The notes beneath the pieces are model-generated. The model saw nothing but the letters and a program-made list of their open reading frames with translations. It did not search any database and was not told the DNA's origin. A stretch of DNA of 64,000 bases from Acinetobacter guillouiae CIP 63.46 (GTDB taxonomy: Bacteria > Pseudomonadota > Gammaproteobacteria > Pseudomonadales > Moraxellaceae). The stretch is taken from contig NZ_KB849286.1 in NCBI RefSeq assembly GCF_000368145.1, forward strand, positions 1-64,000, given 5' to 3'. The position numbers and the translations under genes were made by a program. Positions 19,880 through 29,199 of the stretch are shown one piece after another (position 1 is the first letter of the stretch; each line of letters begins with the position of its first letter).

Positions 19880-20692
19880 ATGCCAGCATCAAATCATCAG
19901 GATTGGATTCGCACAGCATCGGAAACAGATCGATTTGAACGTATCGAAGCTTTTTTTAATGATCATGCCTATGAACCACATCGGCATGATACCTATGCCA
20001 TTGGTCGCACACTTTCAGGCGTTCAAAGTTTTCATTATCAAGGTGTCATGCAACATAGCCAGCAAGGTATGACGATGGTGCTGCATCCTGATGAAAAACA
20101 TGATGGTGAATCAGGTACACAAGACGGTTTCCGCTATCGTATGGTGTATATAGAACCTGCAAAAATTCAATCTATTTTAAAGGGTAAACCACTACCTTTT
20201 ATCGAACACGGGATCAGCACAGATCCTCGATTATTTAAAGCCACCAATACTTTTCTACAAAGCATTGAAAATCATATGGAAGTCTTGGAAGAAGAAGATG
20301 CGCTGTATGATCTGGCCATGGCTTTAAATGAAATTTCTGTTCAACCATTATCACAACGACTGAGTTTTGATTATCGTGCAGCAGAACAAGCTCGAGAATT
20401 TATTCATGCTGTATCTGAACGAAATATCAGCTTAGATGATTTAGAAAAAAATATTGGACGCGACCGTTGGAGTTTATCGCGCGACTTCCGCTTATTGTTT
20501 GGAACCAGCCCACATCGTTATTTAACCATGCGTAGGCTGGAAAAAGTTAAAATCAATTTAATCAAAGGGGCTTCTTTGGTTGCGGCTGCAACAGATGCAG
20601 GGTTTTATGATCAAAGCCATATGACCCGACATTTTAAACAAGCGTTTGGGCTCAGCCCTGCCCATTGGAAAAAGATCAATCATTTGTCTTAG
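19880..20692 (+). CDS. AraC family transcriptional regulator
   Basis: Regulator of 270 residues. The N-terminal AraC-type cupin-like domain contains the usual YEPHRHDTYAIG metal/ligand motif. The C-terminal double HTH (about 170-268) includes GRDRWSLSRDFRLLFGTSPH and DAGFYDQSHMTRHFKQAFGL. The convergent neighbour is a LysE-type exporter. AraC regulators of this class often control adjacent LysE amino acid exporters, so that pairing is a reasonable inference. Confidence 0.9.
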   Translation: MPASNHQDWIRTASETDRFERIEAFFNDHAYEPHRHDTYAIGRTLSGVQSFHYQGVMQHSQQGMTMVLHPDEKHDGESGTQDGFRYRMVYIEPAKIQSILKGKPLPFIEHGISTDPRLFKATNTFLQSIENHMEVLEEEDALYDLAMALNEISVQPLSQRLSFDYRAAEQAREFIHAVSERNISLDDLEKNIGRDRWSLSRDFRLLFGTSPHRYLTMRRLEKVKINLIKGASLVAAATDAGFYDQSHMTRHFKQAFGLSPAHWKKINHLS

Positions 20693-20731
20693 GCGTAAAT
20701 ACACACAGATTCAGTTCAAGCTAGTGATTAA

Positions 20732-21340
20732 TCACAGCAAATTCATTCCTACAATAAAATCGCGTAGCATTCCAAGTCCTGTAACAATCAGCATGATTGC
20801 CATAATTTTATTTAAATAATTAAACCATTTAGGATCAGAAATTTTATCCCCTAAAAACTTGCCCGCCAAAGCATATACAAATGGCGCTCCAGCAGCACCC
20901 ATTGAAATAATCAAAGATACAATAAAAATCATTACGCCTGTAATTTTAGCCGCAGGATACATAATTGTCGTGACGGGTAAAATCACCAGAATCCCTTTAG
21001 GATTAAACAATTGAATTAAGAAACCATTTAAGAAGGTCAGTTGATGTTCGGCTTTTTCAGTACTTTCTAAATAGGCTATCAACATTTTAACAGCCATATA
21101 AAAGGTATACACCGCCCCGACCAAAGAAATATAGTGTAGCCAGTTGTGAGGAATAACAGCCTCACCAACATAGCCCAAAGTCAGAAATAGAAATAACATT
21201 GCACAACCCACCCCAATGAAAAAACCGATGGACTGTTTAAGCTGCCCAAGCAGTCCTGAATTCAATCCAATGAAATTTACAGGACCGGGGCTATACATCA
21301 CACTCAAGGTATAAAGAAAGATTTCCACAACAACACTCAA
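20732..21340 (-). CDS. LysE family translocator
   Basis: Inner-membrane exporter of about 200 residues with six hydrophobic segments. The LysE hallmark SPGPVNFIGLNSGL is near the N terminus, and LFNPKGILVILPV is in the middle. The longest start is a TTG at 21340; a GTG at 21328 with GAG 7 bases upstream is at least as good. The substrate is probably an amino acid or a related compound. It is convergent with the AraC regulator. Confidence 0.88.
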   Translation of the reverse strand: MSVVVEIFLYTLSVMYSPGPVNFIGLNSGLLGQLKQSIGFFIGVGCAMLFLFLTLGYVGEAVIPHNWLHYISLVGAVYTFYMAVKMLIAYLESTEKAEHQLTFLNGFLIQLFNPKGILVILPVTTIMYPAAKITGVMIFIVSLIISMGAAGAPFVYALAGKFLGDKISDPKWFNYLNKIMAIMLIVTGLGMLRDFIVGMNLL

Positions 21341-21413
21341 CTTTGATCTAAACGAATTTCAGAAGATCAAAGTAAGTCTGTGGAAATGTTTTGTATTGTA
21401 CGTTTGTGCAGAA

Positions 21414-21824
21414 CTAAACTTTATTTTCTACATAGCGTGCAAAATTATCTAAAATTGCTTGCCAACCTGCTTGCTGTTGCTCAATCGGATAGATCGTTTC
21501 AGGATCAAAACTAATCCTCACCACAACAGCATCATTTTTTTGTTCAAAGTGAACTTCAGCATTTCGCTCGCCAAAAGAATAGGCAATTTTTTTATGGGGA
21601 TTAATTTCAGTATATGTACCCGAAAAATCAAAGCCCATACTGCCATCTTTGGCTTCCATACGATTTGAGAATTGTCCACCTACACGTAAATCATTTTTAG
21701 AATTGACCGTGTGCCAATCCGCTGAAGCGGTATTCCATTGCTGTATATCCTCTGGATTATTATAAATGTCCCAAACCAATTCGATTGGTGCTGTGACCAC
21801 GGACTCAACGGTAATTCTTGCCAT
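21414..21824 (-). CDS. SRPBCC family protein (AHSA1-like)
   Basis: Soluble protein of 136 residues with the START/Bet v1 helix-grip fold of the Aha1 C-terminal type. It shows TAPIELVWDIYNNPEDIQQW near the start and QQAGWQAILDNFARYVE at the end. The ATG at 21824 is preferred because GGAG lies about 8 bases upstream. Family members bind hydrophobic ligands; the role here is unknown. Confidence 0.85.
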   Translation of the reverse strand: MARITVESVVTAPIELVWDIYNNPEDIQQWNTASADWHTVNSKNDLRVGGQFSNRMEAKDGSMGFDFSGTYTEINPHKKIAYSFGERNAEVHFEQKNDAVVVRISFDPETIYPIEQQQAGWQAILDNFARYVENKV

Positions 21825-22004
21825 TTTTATTCTCCATAGATCTATTTTGAGATTCAATTTATTGATTGAATTATCATGATTTTGATTATAATTTAATCGG
21901 ATTTATACTGATTATCGAAACTACAAAAACCACACATATTAAAGTATACATTTAGATTATTTATTCTAGTCATTCAAGGTTAGAATAGTCTCAAATTTAA
22001 ACAA

Positions 22005-23516
22005 ATGCTGATGATTTTTCAGATGAAATTTAAAACTTGCTATTCACTTAAAGCATTATCAAAATTGATACAAGTAAGCAGTTTTGCAGCCTTCAATACG
22101 GCCTTTGTATCTGTCACCTTTGCTGAAAATCTAAGCTATGTGCAAGCAGAACAATATTTACTTGAAAATTCTTATACCACCCAAGCCAATCAAGCACTCA
22201 ATCAAGCGTCTAAACTTCAAGCAGAGGCTGTCAAAAATATTGGTCTACCTCGCATCGATTTAAATGTACGTGCCTATAAGTTTCATACTGAAACAGATAT
22301 TCCGCTAAATGGGGTCAAAAATAATCTGGAACAGACGCTTTCACAAGGGGTGAATGATCGGGTTGATCAATGGCAATCTGAACAGAACATTCCATCAAAT
22401 ATCACAGATCCTTTAAAACAAGGACTAAACCAAGGAATTCATAGTGGTATTGGCTTAATTCCAGATACAGCCAATGTTGTCCTTGAAGATGAAGTAGTTC
22501 GCCCTACAGTTTCTGTGATGATGCCAATTTATACTGGCGGGATTACCTCGACAACAAAACAAATTGCCAATTTAAAAGTTGAACGTAGTCAACTCGATAC
22601 TAAACAACAGCAAGATACACAACGTTTTGAAGTGATTCAGGCGTATTTTAATGTGCAATTACAACAACAGCTGTTCAATGCCAGTCAATTCAATCTAAGT
22701 GCAATGCAACAACACTATGACAATTCACTCAAACTTGAAAAACAGGGATTTATTAGCAAAGGACAGCGCATGCAATTTGAAGTTGCGCGCAATAATGCCC
22801 AGCGTTCAGAACAAAATGCGTCAGCAAATTTACAAGCCAGTCAGTTCCAACTTCAAAATTTATTGCATAAATCCAAAATTGATCAACTGACGACACCCTT
22901 ATTTGTCAATCGTCAGCAAAACCAATCACTCAACCAACTCCTTGCTTCTTATCCTGAAACTTCAAGCCTGGTTCGAAAAATGCAAATGGATACTCAGCTT
23001 GCCAATCAGAATGTCAAAATACAGAGCGCCGCAAAAAAACCAACCCTTTTTGCGTTTGGGGAATATAGTTTAGATCAAAACCAAAACTGGATTGTGGGTG
23101 TTGCTGCTCGCTACAACCTATTTTCAGGGATTGATAAAAACAAAAATGTCCAAGCCGCTGAATTACAAAGATATGCAACAGAGCTTATGACAGCGCGCAC
23201 CCAACAAGAGATTGAGAATATTATCTACAAATCCTATAGTGAACTCGCCACAGCACAGCAGTCCAATCAATTACTGCAACAAAATGAACAAGCAGTGTTA
23301 GAGAATTTAAGAATCCAACAATTATCATTTAAAGAAGATATGGGCACCGCCACTCAAGTCATCGATGCACAGAATCAACTCAGCCTACTCAAAACCGAAA
23401 AAGCACTCAATGCATATAAATACGTGCTCTCTCTAGCAACTTTGCTACAAAGCCATGGTTCTATTGAACAATTCAAAGACTATGTCAATCAAACTAATAC
23501 AGATTATATTCGTTAA
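22005..23516 (+). CDS. TolC family outer membrane efflux protein
   Basis: Outer membrane channel component of 503 residues. A signal peptide (about 1-40, ending VTFAEN) is followed by two TolC-like helical repeats rich in Gln and Asn. It is the first gene of a four-gene operon with an HlyD adaptor and two ABC-2 permeases. The exact start is unclear because no good RBS precedes the ATGs at 22005, 22011 or 22023. It would form the outer-membrane exit of the complex. Two inserted stretches (about 100-155) are longer than in E. coli TolC. Confidence 0.87.
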   Translation: MLMIFQMKFKTCYSLKALSKLIQVSSFAAFNTAFVSVTFAENLSYVQAEQYLLENSYTTQANQALNQASKLQAEAVKNIGLPRIDLNVRAYKFHTETDIPLNGVKNNLEQTLSQGVNDRVDQWQSEQNIPSNITDPLKQGLNQGIHSGIGLIPDTANVVLEDEVVRPTVSVMMPIYTGGITSTTKQIANLKVERSQLDTKQQQDTQRFEVIQAYFNVQLQQQLFNASQFNLSAMQQHYDNSLKLEKQGFISKGQRMQFEVARNNAQRSEQNASANLQASQFQLQNLLHKSKIDQLTTPLFVNRQQNQSLNQLLASYPETSSLVRKMQMDTQLANQNVKIQSAAKKPTLFAFGEYSLDQNQNWIVGVAARYNLFSGIDKNKNVQAAELQRYATELMTARTQQEIENIIYKSYSELATAQQSNQLLQQNEQAVLENLRIQQLSFKEDMGTATQVIDAQNQLSLLKTEKALNAYKYVLSLATLLQSHGSIEQFKDYVNQTNTDYIR

Positions 23517-23529
23517 GATGGAGCATAAA

Positions 23530-24786
23530 ATGACAAAACAACATGACCATCACAATGGAAAAAATGATTCATCTTCAACTTCAAAAACTGATGCAAACTC
23601 AGATATTTCATCAAATGAAAATTTAGTCCATCCAGAAATGAATACACAAAACAATTCAGATCCGACTGCTTTATCTGATGCAGCTGTAGCGCAACAACCT
23701 ACAGCCGATCAAATTGAAGCTGAAAAAGACACACCAATCAAAGATTCGGCACAGGAACAAAGTGCTGCGACAAACATCAACAACGATCAAAAAACATCTA
23801 AAAAGAAAACAATTCTGGTCATTGGCGCAATAATTTTAATTCTATTATTGGGATTGATTGCGTTTGGTCTATGGAAAAGTTATCAGCCTAAAACAGTAGA
23901 TGTTCAAGGACGTGTTGAAGCTGAAACATTACATGTCAGCACTAAAGTTCCAAGTCGGATAGAAGGCATCTTTGTCAGCGATGGTCAAAAAATTGAAAAA
24001 GGACAACTGTTAGTTACTCTAAGTAGTCCAGAAATTGCTGCCAAAAAACAACAAGCGCTGGCAAGTTTACAATCCGCCTTAGCCTTACAATCGACGGCAG
24101 ACAGAGGTTCTCAACAAGAAAACATTGATACCTTATATGCCAATTGGCAAAGTGTAAAAGCGCAAGAAAATCTTGCAAAAATGACCTATCAACGTGGTGC
24201 TAACCTCTTTGCACAAGGGGTAATTTCACGTCAACGCCGTGATGAAATGCATGCCGCTGCACAATCAGCCACTCAAATGAGTGAAGCCGCTTATCAGCAA
24301 TATGCACGAGCAAAACGTGGCAGTACCGCTGAACAAAAATCTGGGGCTGATGCACAAGTCGAGATTGCAAAAGCCGCTGTTGCGGAAGCCAATGCTTTAG
24401 AGGCAGAAACCAAACTATATTCTCCTGTAAACGGCACAGTATCTAAAACTTATGGTAAACCCTCAGAACTGGTGGCTATTGGTGTCCCTGTTGTAAGTAT
24501 TATTCAAGATGAAGAAAATTGGGTCAGCTTAAATGTCCGTGAAGATCAATACACCCAAGTTTATCAAGCAAAAAACTTAGATGGTTTTATACCCGCACTC
24601 AATAAAACAGTGTCATTTAACATCAAAAATATAGATGCTGAGGGTGAGTTTGCAACTATTAAAACCACACGTCAGACAGGTGGATATGATATTCGTAGTT
24701 TTAAAGTCAAGCTTACACCCGCTGAAGCCGTGCCTGAATTAAAAGTAGGCATGAGTGTGATCTTTAAATTAAAAGAGAGCCAATAA
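23530..24786 (+). CDS. HlyD/EmrA-type periplasmic adaptor
   Basis: Membrane fusion protein of 418 residues. GGAG 6 bases before the ATG at 23530 fixes the start. The N-terminal 92 residues are cytoplasmic and unusually long and polar (Asn, Asp, Ser, Gln and His rich). One membrane segment spans about 94-114. The periplasmic part has the biotinyl-lipoyl halves (VEAETLHVSTKVPSRIEGIF and LYSPVNGTVSKTYGKPSEL) around an alpha hairpin. It is predicted to link the ABC-2 permeases to the TolC protein. Confidence 0.9.
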   Translation: MTKQHDHHNGKNDSSSTSKTDANSDISSNENLVHPEMNTQNNSDPTALSDAAVAQQPTADQIEAEKDTPIKDSAQEQSAATNINNDQKTSKKKTILVIGAIILILLLGLIAFGLWKSYQPKTVDVQGRVEAETLHVSTKVPSRIEGIFVSDGQKIEKGQLLVTLSSPEIAAKKQQALASLQSALALQSTADRGSQQENIDTLYANWQSVKAQENLAKMTYQRGANLFAQGVISRQRRDEMHAAAQSATQMSEAAYQQYARAKRGSTAEQKSGADAQVEIAKAAVAEANALEAETKLYSPVNGTVSKTYGKPSELVAIGVPVVSIIQDEENWVSLNVREDQYTQVYQAKNLDGFIPALNKTVSFNIKNIDAEGEFATIKTTRQTGGYDIRSFKVKLTPAEAVPELKVGMSVIFKLKESQ

Positions 24787-24788
24787 GC

Positions 24789-25922
24789 ATGTGGACGGGC
24801 ATGTTAAGAGAGCTTCAATATTTGCTCAAGCATAAATGGGATTTATGCTTAGTCACACTTGCCCCGCTCTTTGTGATTATTTTATTCAGTAGTATGTTTT
24901 ATGCAGGAAAAGCTGAACATTTACCGATTGCAATTATTGATCAAGATCAAAGTGAACTCAGTCGCAATATAGAAAAGTATCTTAGTCATAATCACACGCT
25001 TTCAATCTACACTGTATCAGACAATCCCAATGAAGTTGAACATCTGCTCAATCAGACCAAGATTTGGGGATATGTGCATATTCCAGCAGGTGCTGAACAA
25101 CGTATGGTTCAAGCACAAGATGCACAGATCAGTATTGCTTTTAATCAGTCCTATTTTAGTATTGGCAATGGGATCTCTTCAGCGATGCTTCTCTCTACGG
25201 TTGAAGCGATTGCTGATTTTGCAAAGAATTCATATTTTGAAAATAAAATCCCTTATGCTGAACTTTCCACCGCAAATATTAAAATTTCTCCCCTGTTCAA
25301 TCCGAATCTCAGTTATGAGTTCTATTTAGAACCCTTTATGATTCCAGCAATTTTGCACTTATTGCTGTGTTGTTGTGTAGCCTTTGCTGTGGGTCAAGAA
25401 TTGAAATACGGCACTTTAAATCAATGGATCCAAGACAAATCTGTATTGAATGCACTTTTAGCAAAAAATATGGTCTATGTGTTAATTTTCTGTTTTTGGA
25501 CTTGGGTATGGTTGTTTTGGCTAGTGGTGATCCGAGGTTGGTTCATTGCTGGCAGTCTATGGATAATTTTACTTGGACAGTTCTTACTTTATTCAGCCTA
25601 TGCACTGATCAGTAGTACAGTCGTTCTCGCAACTAGAAATTTATCTAAAACTTTTGGATTTATTGCAGTTTATGGTGGCTCTTCACTAAGTTTTGCAGGC
25701 GTAACGCTTCCCTTGAATAATGCACCAATTTTTACCAAATTTTGGGCCAACATTATTCCTTATACACCTTATGCGAAATTACAAACTGAACAATGGGTTG
25801 TTGGCAGTCCTAGTTTTATTTCGATGGTTCCTTTAGCTATCCTTGCCGCATATTGTATTTTCTATTTTGCATTATCAAGTTTACTCCTCAATAAAAATTT
25901 GAAGGGAGCAAAACATGATTAA
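24789..25922 (+). CDS. ABC-2 type transporter permease (first of two)
   Basis: Membrane protein of 377 residues of the YbhS/YhhJ class. One N-terminal membrane segment (about 20-38) is followed by an extracytoplasmic domain and then five or six helices from about residue 180. It begins 3 bases after the adaptor stop and overlaps the second permease by 8 bases, so the operon is tightly coupled. No ATPase gene is adjacent, which is odd for this class. Confidence 0.88.
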   Translation: MWTGMLRELQYLLKHKWDLCLVTLAPLFVIILFSSMFYAGKAEHLPIAIIDQDQSELSRNIEKYLSHNHTLSIYTVSDNPNEVEHLLNQTKIWGYVHIPAGAEQRMVQAQDAQISIAFNQSYFSIGNGISSAMLLSTVEAIADFAKNSYFENKIPYAELSTANIKISPLFNPNLSYEFYLEPFMIPAILHLLLCCCVAFAVGQELKYGTLNQWIQDKSVLNALLAKNMVYVLIFCFWTWVWLFWLVVIRGWFIAGSLWIILLGQFLLYSAYALISSTVVLATRNLSKTFGFIAVYGGSSLSFAGVTLPLNNAPIFTKFWANIIPYTPYAKLQTEQWVVGSPSFISMVPLAILAAYCIFYFALSSLLLNKNLKGAKHD

Positions 25923-27024
25923 ATTCTTTAAAAAACTCGCTCGATACTATGTAGACACTTTTAAAAATATTGGGAAAAACTCGTCTATTTTGACCACCAT
26001 GGTGCTTTCAGTATTTTTTTATAGCATTTTTTATCCCACAGCCTATAAAGCGCAAACGGCTGAAAGCTTGCCTATTATTATTGTAGATGAAGAACAAAGC
26101 TATCTGAGTAATACCATCATTACTGAAGTTGCCAAAAGTCCCAATGTAAAAATTACTGAAATTACTGGAAATTTTGAACAAGCAAAACGTATGGTTCAAG
26201 AGCAGAAAGCCGATGGTATTTTATTATTACCTGAGAACCTATCCAATAGTGTGGTTCGAGGTGAGGCTGGTGGTATTGGTTTATATTTAAGCAGTGCTTA
26301 TTTTCTTAAAACCAAACAGATTGGTTTAGGCTTAGCCACTGCAATTGAAAATGCGGTTGCAGAACAAGCCGAAAGGTTTGGCAAAATTTCACATTTCCAA
26401 GTCGCGCTTCCGATCCATCAAATTCCGTTGTTTAACACACTTTCAGGATATGGCAGTTATATCTTTCCTGCAATTGCACCGCTGATTATCCATCAGACTA
26501 TTGTTCTGGGCTTGTGCATGTTGATTGCTGGGTATCGTGAGCAACGATGGCGAGCCACAACCGCTGAATTTTTTGGAATCTATCTAGCAGCACTCACGAT
26601 TGGCTGCCTCGGCTGCTATTATCTATTTGGTTTCACTTACTGGATCAATGACTACCCAAGAGGTGGCAATTTCTGGGGCATGCTGTTTTCTGTTCCGATT
26701 TTTATTAGTTGCGTGATTACAATGGCAATGCTTTTAGCCAGCTATCTAGATATTTCAGAACGTGCTGGACATCTGATCGTTTTCACCTCAATTCCATTAT
26801 TTTTACTCTCAGGTGCAGCTTGGCCCCTGCAAGCAATGCCGACTTGGATGCAGTATTTTGCTCACCTCTTCCCGTCTACTCAAGGAATTAACTTATTTAT
26901 TCAGTTAAATCAAATGGGTGTACCGATTCAGGTGGTTATTCCTAAGTTAATTTATCTCGTGTGCTTAACAGGAGTTTTGATGATATGGGCATATATACGC
27001 CTGACCAAAACACATAAAAAATAA
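25915..27024 (+). CDS. ABC-2 type transporter permease (second of two)
   Basis: Membrane protein of 369 residues with the same layout as the preceding gene: an N-terminal helix, a soluble domain starting LPIIIVDEEQS, then a helical bundle including LFLLSGAAWPLQAMP, the usual ABC-2 motif. The two permeases are distant paralogues and probably form a heterodimer. In known YbhFSR-like systems a separate ATPase energises them; here the energy source is not encoded nearby. Confidence 0.88.
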   Translation: MIKFFKKLARYYVDTFKNIGKNSSILTTMVLSVFFYSIFYPTAYKAQTAESLPIIIVDEEQSYLSNTIITEVAKSPNVKITEITGNFEQAKRMVQEQKADGILLLPENLSNSVVRGEAGGIGLYLSSAYFLKTKQIGLGLATAIENAVAEQAERFGKISHFQVALPIHQIPLFNTLSGYGSYIFPAIAPLIIHQTIVLGLCMLIAGYREQRWRATTAEFFGIYLAALTIGCLGCYYLFGFTYWINDYPRGGNFWGMLFSVPIFISCVITMAMLLASYLDISERAGHLIVFTSIPLFLLSGAAWPLQAMPTWMQYFAHLFPSTQGINLFIQLNQMGVPIQVVIPKLIYLVCLTGVLMIWAYIRLTKTHKK

Positions 27025-27146
27025 GAATAATTGTGTGAAATTTAATTTATATAATGAATTAAAATTAACAATAAAATCGAATATTTTAATCAAACTGAAC
27101 TATTTTTAATCATTTGAACGCATTTTTGATAAAAAAGTTAGTACTG

Positions 27147-27165
27147 CTGACGCAAATAGCGTCAG
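27147..27165. other. Short perfect hairpin in the ABC operon-gltP spacer
   Basis: CTGACGC-AAATA-GCGTCAG, a perfect 7-bp stem with a 5-base loop. It has no T run and lies upstream of a second, terminator-like hairpin. It may be part of a structured leader of gltP or the end of the efflux operon transcript. Confidence 0.4.
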
Positions 27166-27199
27166 AATAGGCCATTTTCGAAATACTCTGAATACTCAG

Positions 27200-27254
27200 A
27201 ATCTCCCACCCTAAGGCACCCACATGCTTTAGCGGGATTTCTTTTGTGTTTTTT
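27200..27254 (+). terminator. Terminator or attenuator hairpin upstream of gltP
   Basis: CTAAGGC (27211-27217) pairs with GCTTTAG (27226-27232), allowing one G-T pair. Outer pairing of AATC/CCC (27200-27207) with GGGATT (27234-27239) extends it. Two T-rich runs follow, up to 27254. It lies 48 bases before the gltP ATG, so it either ends the efflux operon or attenuates gltP. Confidence 0.5.
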
Positions 27255-27301
27255 TGATAGAGTTTTCCTTTTCGCCAAAATCTGAATTTTAAGGGCTCAG
27301 T

Positions 27302-28591
27302 ATGAAGAAAATGAAAATTAGCCTCGCTTGGCAAATTGTTATTGCGCTCTTCTTAGGTATTCTTGTTGGTGCTTTTTTGCACAACGCACCTGAAATTCGC
27401 GGTGACATCATTGCAAACTTTTTACAACCATTGGGTAAGATTTTCATCAATCTGATCAAAATGATTGTAATTCCACTTGTGCTTTCCATGCTGATTTTAG
27501 GAATTGCCAATGCGGGTGACAGTAAAAGTGTCGGTAAACTTGGTTTTAAAACCATTGTTTATTTTGAGATTATTACGACAGTTGCAATTATTGTAGGCTT
27601 AGTTGCTGCCAATGTATTCCAACCTGGTGCAGGCATTGATATGTCTACACTGACAACCTCTGATATTTCGCAATATAAAGAAACGACACAGGAAGTCAGC
27701 CATGAAGCTCATGGCTTAGTGAATACAGTTCTTTCACTTATCCCACCGAATATTTTTGCTGCAATGGGTGATGGGCACATGTTGCCGATTATTTTCTTTG
27801 CAGTCATTTTCGGTATTGGTCTAGGTTCATTGTCTAAAGAAACCAAGCAACCGTTAATTGACGTGTTAAAAGCTGTTTCTGAAACAATGTTCAAAGTAAC
27901 GCACATGATCATGATGTTTGCACCGTTTGGTGTATTCGGCTTGATCGCAGCGACTGTTGCAAACTTTGGTTTTAGTTCATTATTACCGTTAATTAAACTA
28001 GCCGTTTTAGTTTATGGGGCAATTCTGTTCTTTATCTTTATTGTGCTTGGTTTTGTGGCTAGATTCTGTGGTTTCAGTATCTGGACAATTATCAAAATCT
28101 TAAAAGATGAACTTATTCTGGCCTACTCCACTGCAAGCTCTGAAACCGTTTTACCACGTATGATGGAAAAAATGGAAGCTTATGGTGCACCTAAATCAAT
28201 TACCAGTTTTGTTGTTCCTATCGGTTATTCATTTAACTTAGATGGTTCAACACTCTATCAAAGTATTGCTGCCATCTTTATTGCGCAACTTTACGGTATT
28301 GATTTAACCATCACTCAACAGCTTGTTTTGGTCTTGACCCTGATGATTACGTCTAAGGGTATCGCAGGCGTTCCTGGCGTGTCTTTCGTGGTTCTATTGG
28401 CAACTTTAGGCAGCGTGGGTATCCCACTAGAAGGCTTAGCATTTATTGCGGGTATTGACCGTATTTTAGATATGGCTCGTACTGTATTGAATGTGATTGG
28501 TAATGCACTTGCTGTTCTCGTGATTAGTAAATGGGAAGGTAAGTTCGATACTGAAAAACAAAAATCTTATAATTTTGATGCCACACATTAA
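27302..28591 (+). CDS. gltP: Glutamate/aspartate:proton symporter GltP
   Basis: Inner-membrane dicarboxylate/amino acid:cation symporter of 429 residues. It matches E. coli GltP along its length: SLAWQIVIALFLGI at the start, AYSTASSETVLPRMMEKM (reentrant loop HP1), VPIGYSFNLDGSTLYQ (helix 7), and GIAGVPGVSFVVL (HP2). AAGGG lies 7 bases before the ATG. It takes up glutamate and aspartate with protons. It is a single gene with its own terminator. Confidence 0.94.
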   Translation: MKKMKISLAWQIVIALFLGILVGAFLHNAPEIRGDIIANFLQPLGKIFINLIKMIVIPLVLSMLILGIANAGDSKSVGKLGFKTIVYFEIITTVAIIVGLVAANVFQPGAGIDMSTLTTSDISQYKETTQEVSHEAHGLVNTVLSLIPPNIFAAMGDGHMLPIIFFAVIFGIGLGSLSKETKQPLIDVLKAVSETMFKVTHMIMMFAPFGVFGLIAATVANFGFSSLLPLIKLAVLVYGAILFFIFIVLGFVARFCGFSIWTIIKILKDELILAYSTASSETVLPRMMEKMEAYGAPKSITSFVVPIGYSFNLDGSTLYQSIAAIFIAQLYGIDLTITQQLVLVLTLMITSKGIAGVPGVSFVVLLATLGSVGIPLEGLAFIAGIDRILDMARTVLNVIGNALAVLVISKWEGKFDTEKQKSYNFDATH

Positions 28592-28607
28592 TTTTTAAGA
28601 TCAAAAA

Positions 28608-28631
28608 AACCACCTTCGGGTGGTTTTTTTG
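28608..28631 (+). terminator. Rho-independent terminator of gltP
   Basis: AACCACC-TTCG-GGTGGTT with a stable UUCG tetraloop, preceded by A and followed by a run of T. Confidence 0.92.
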
Positions 28632-28727
28632 TAGATGCTTGACTGAGATCACCTCCCTTTTAGACTGCATTCAATTCCACCAATCGCTCAAAAGATTGAA
28701 TATATGATATGCAGAATAATTAACCTT

Positions 28728-29135
28728 CTAGCATTGATAAGGGTACTGTTTTAATGGCGTTTTACCTTTCTTTAAAATGATTTTAATCTGCGCTTTTTTA
28801 TCTACATCGACAAATTCTTGTGTGATATAGCCATCTTTTGCAAGGCATAAATTCCAATCGTACACTTGCACCCCATGAATCATTAAGCTTTCAACTTTCC
28901 ATTGGGCCTGTTTTTCAAAATTCACTATCCCCAATTTGTTTGTGAACTTTTCATCATATTGATCATCTATTTTTGCTGGATGTACTGCCGTTACTAACAC
29001 GACTTTTACATCAGAAATTGCTACTCCCTGCTCATTTACAACAGTCACAGTCACTTGAGGCTTCTGTGTTTTATATATCGGATAACAACTACTTAAAGAA
29101 ATCAGGATTGGTACTAGAAATATGCTTCTTTTCAT
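28728..29135 (-). CDS. Putative lipoprotein, paralogue of the next gene
   Basis: Exported protein of 135 residues with a lipobox (LSSC, Cys17). The mature part begins with YPIYKTQKPQVTVTVVNEQG and ends QYPYQC. The fold looks like a small Ig-like or carboxypeptidase-regulatory-like beta sandwich (VTVVNEQGVAISDVKVVL). It shares the signal peptide, the CYP start, the length and the VTVT/VxDV pattern with the gene at 29200-29610, so the two are paralogues. Function unknown. Confidence 0.72.
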   Translation of the reverse strand: MKRSIFLVPILISLSSCYPIYKTQKPQVTVTVVNEQGVAISDVKVVLVTAVHPAKIDDQYDEKFTNKLGIVNFEKQAQWKVESLMIHGVQVYDWNLCLAKDGYITQEFVDVDKKAQIKIILKKGKTPLKQYPYQC

Positions 29136-29199
29136 AAACTCATCTATTTAAAAATTTTTTGATTTTTCTAAATTAATTTTGACATGTGGGAAATTATAG

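Noticed and set aside
27110-27555. Minus-strand frames opposite gltP and its leader
   Set aside because: Antisense frames over a well-defined gene and a structured leader.
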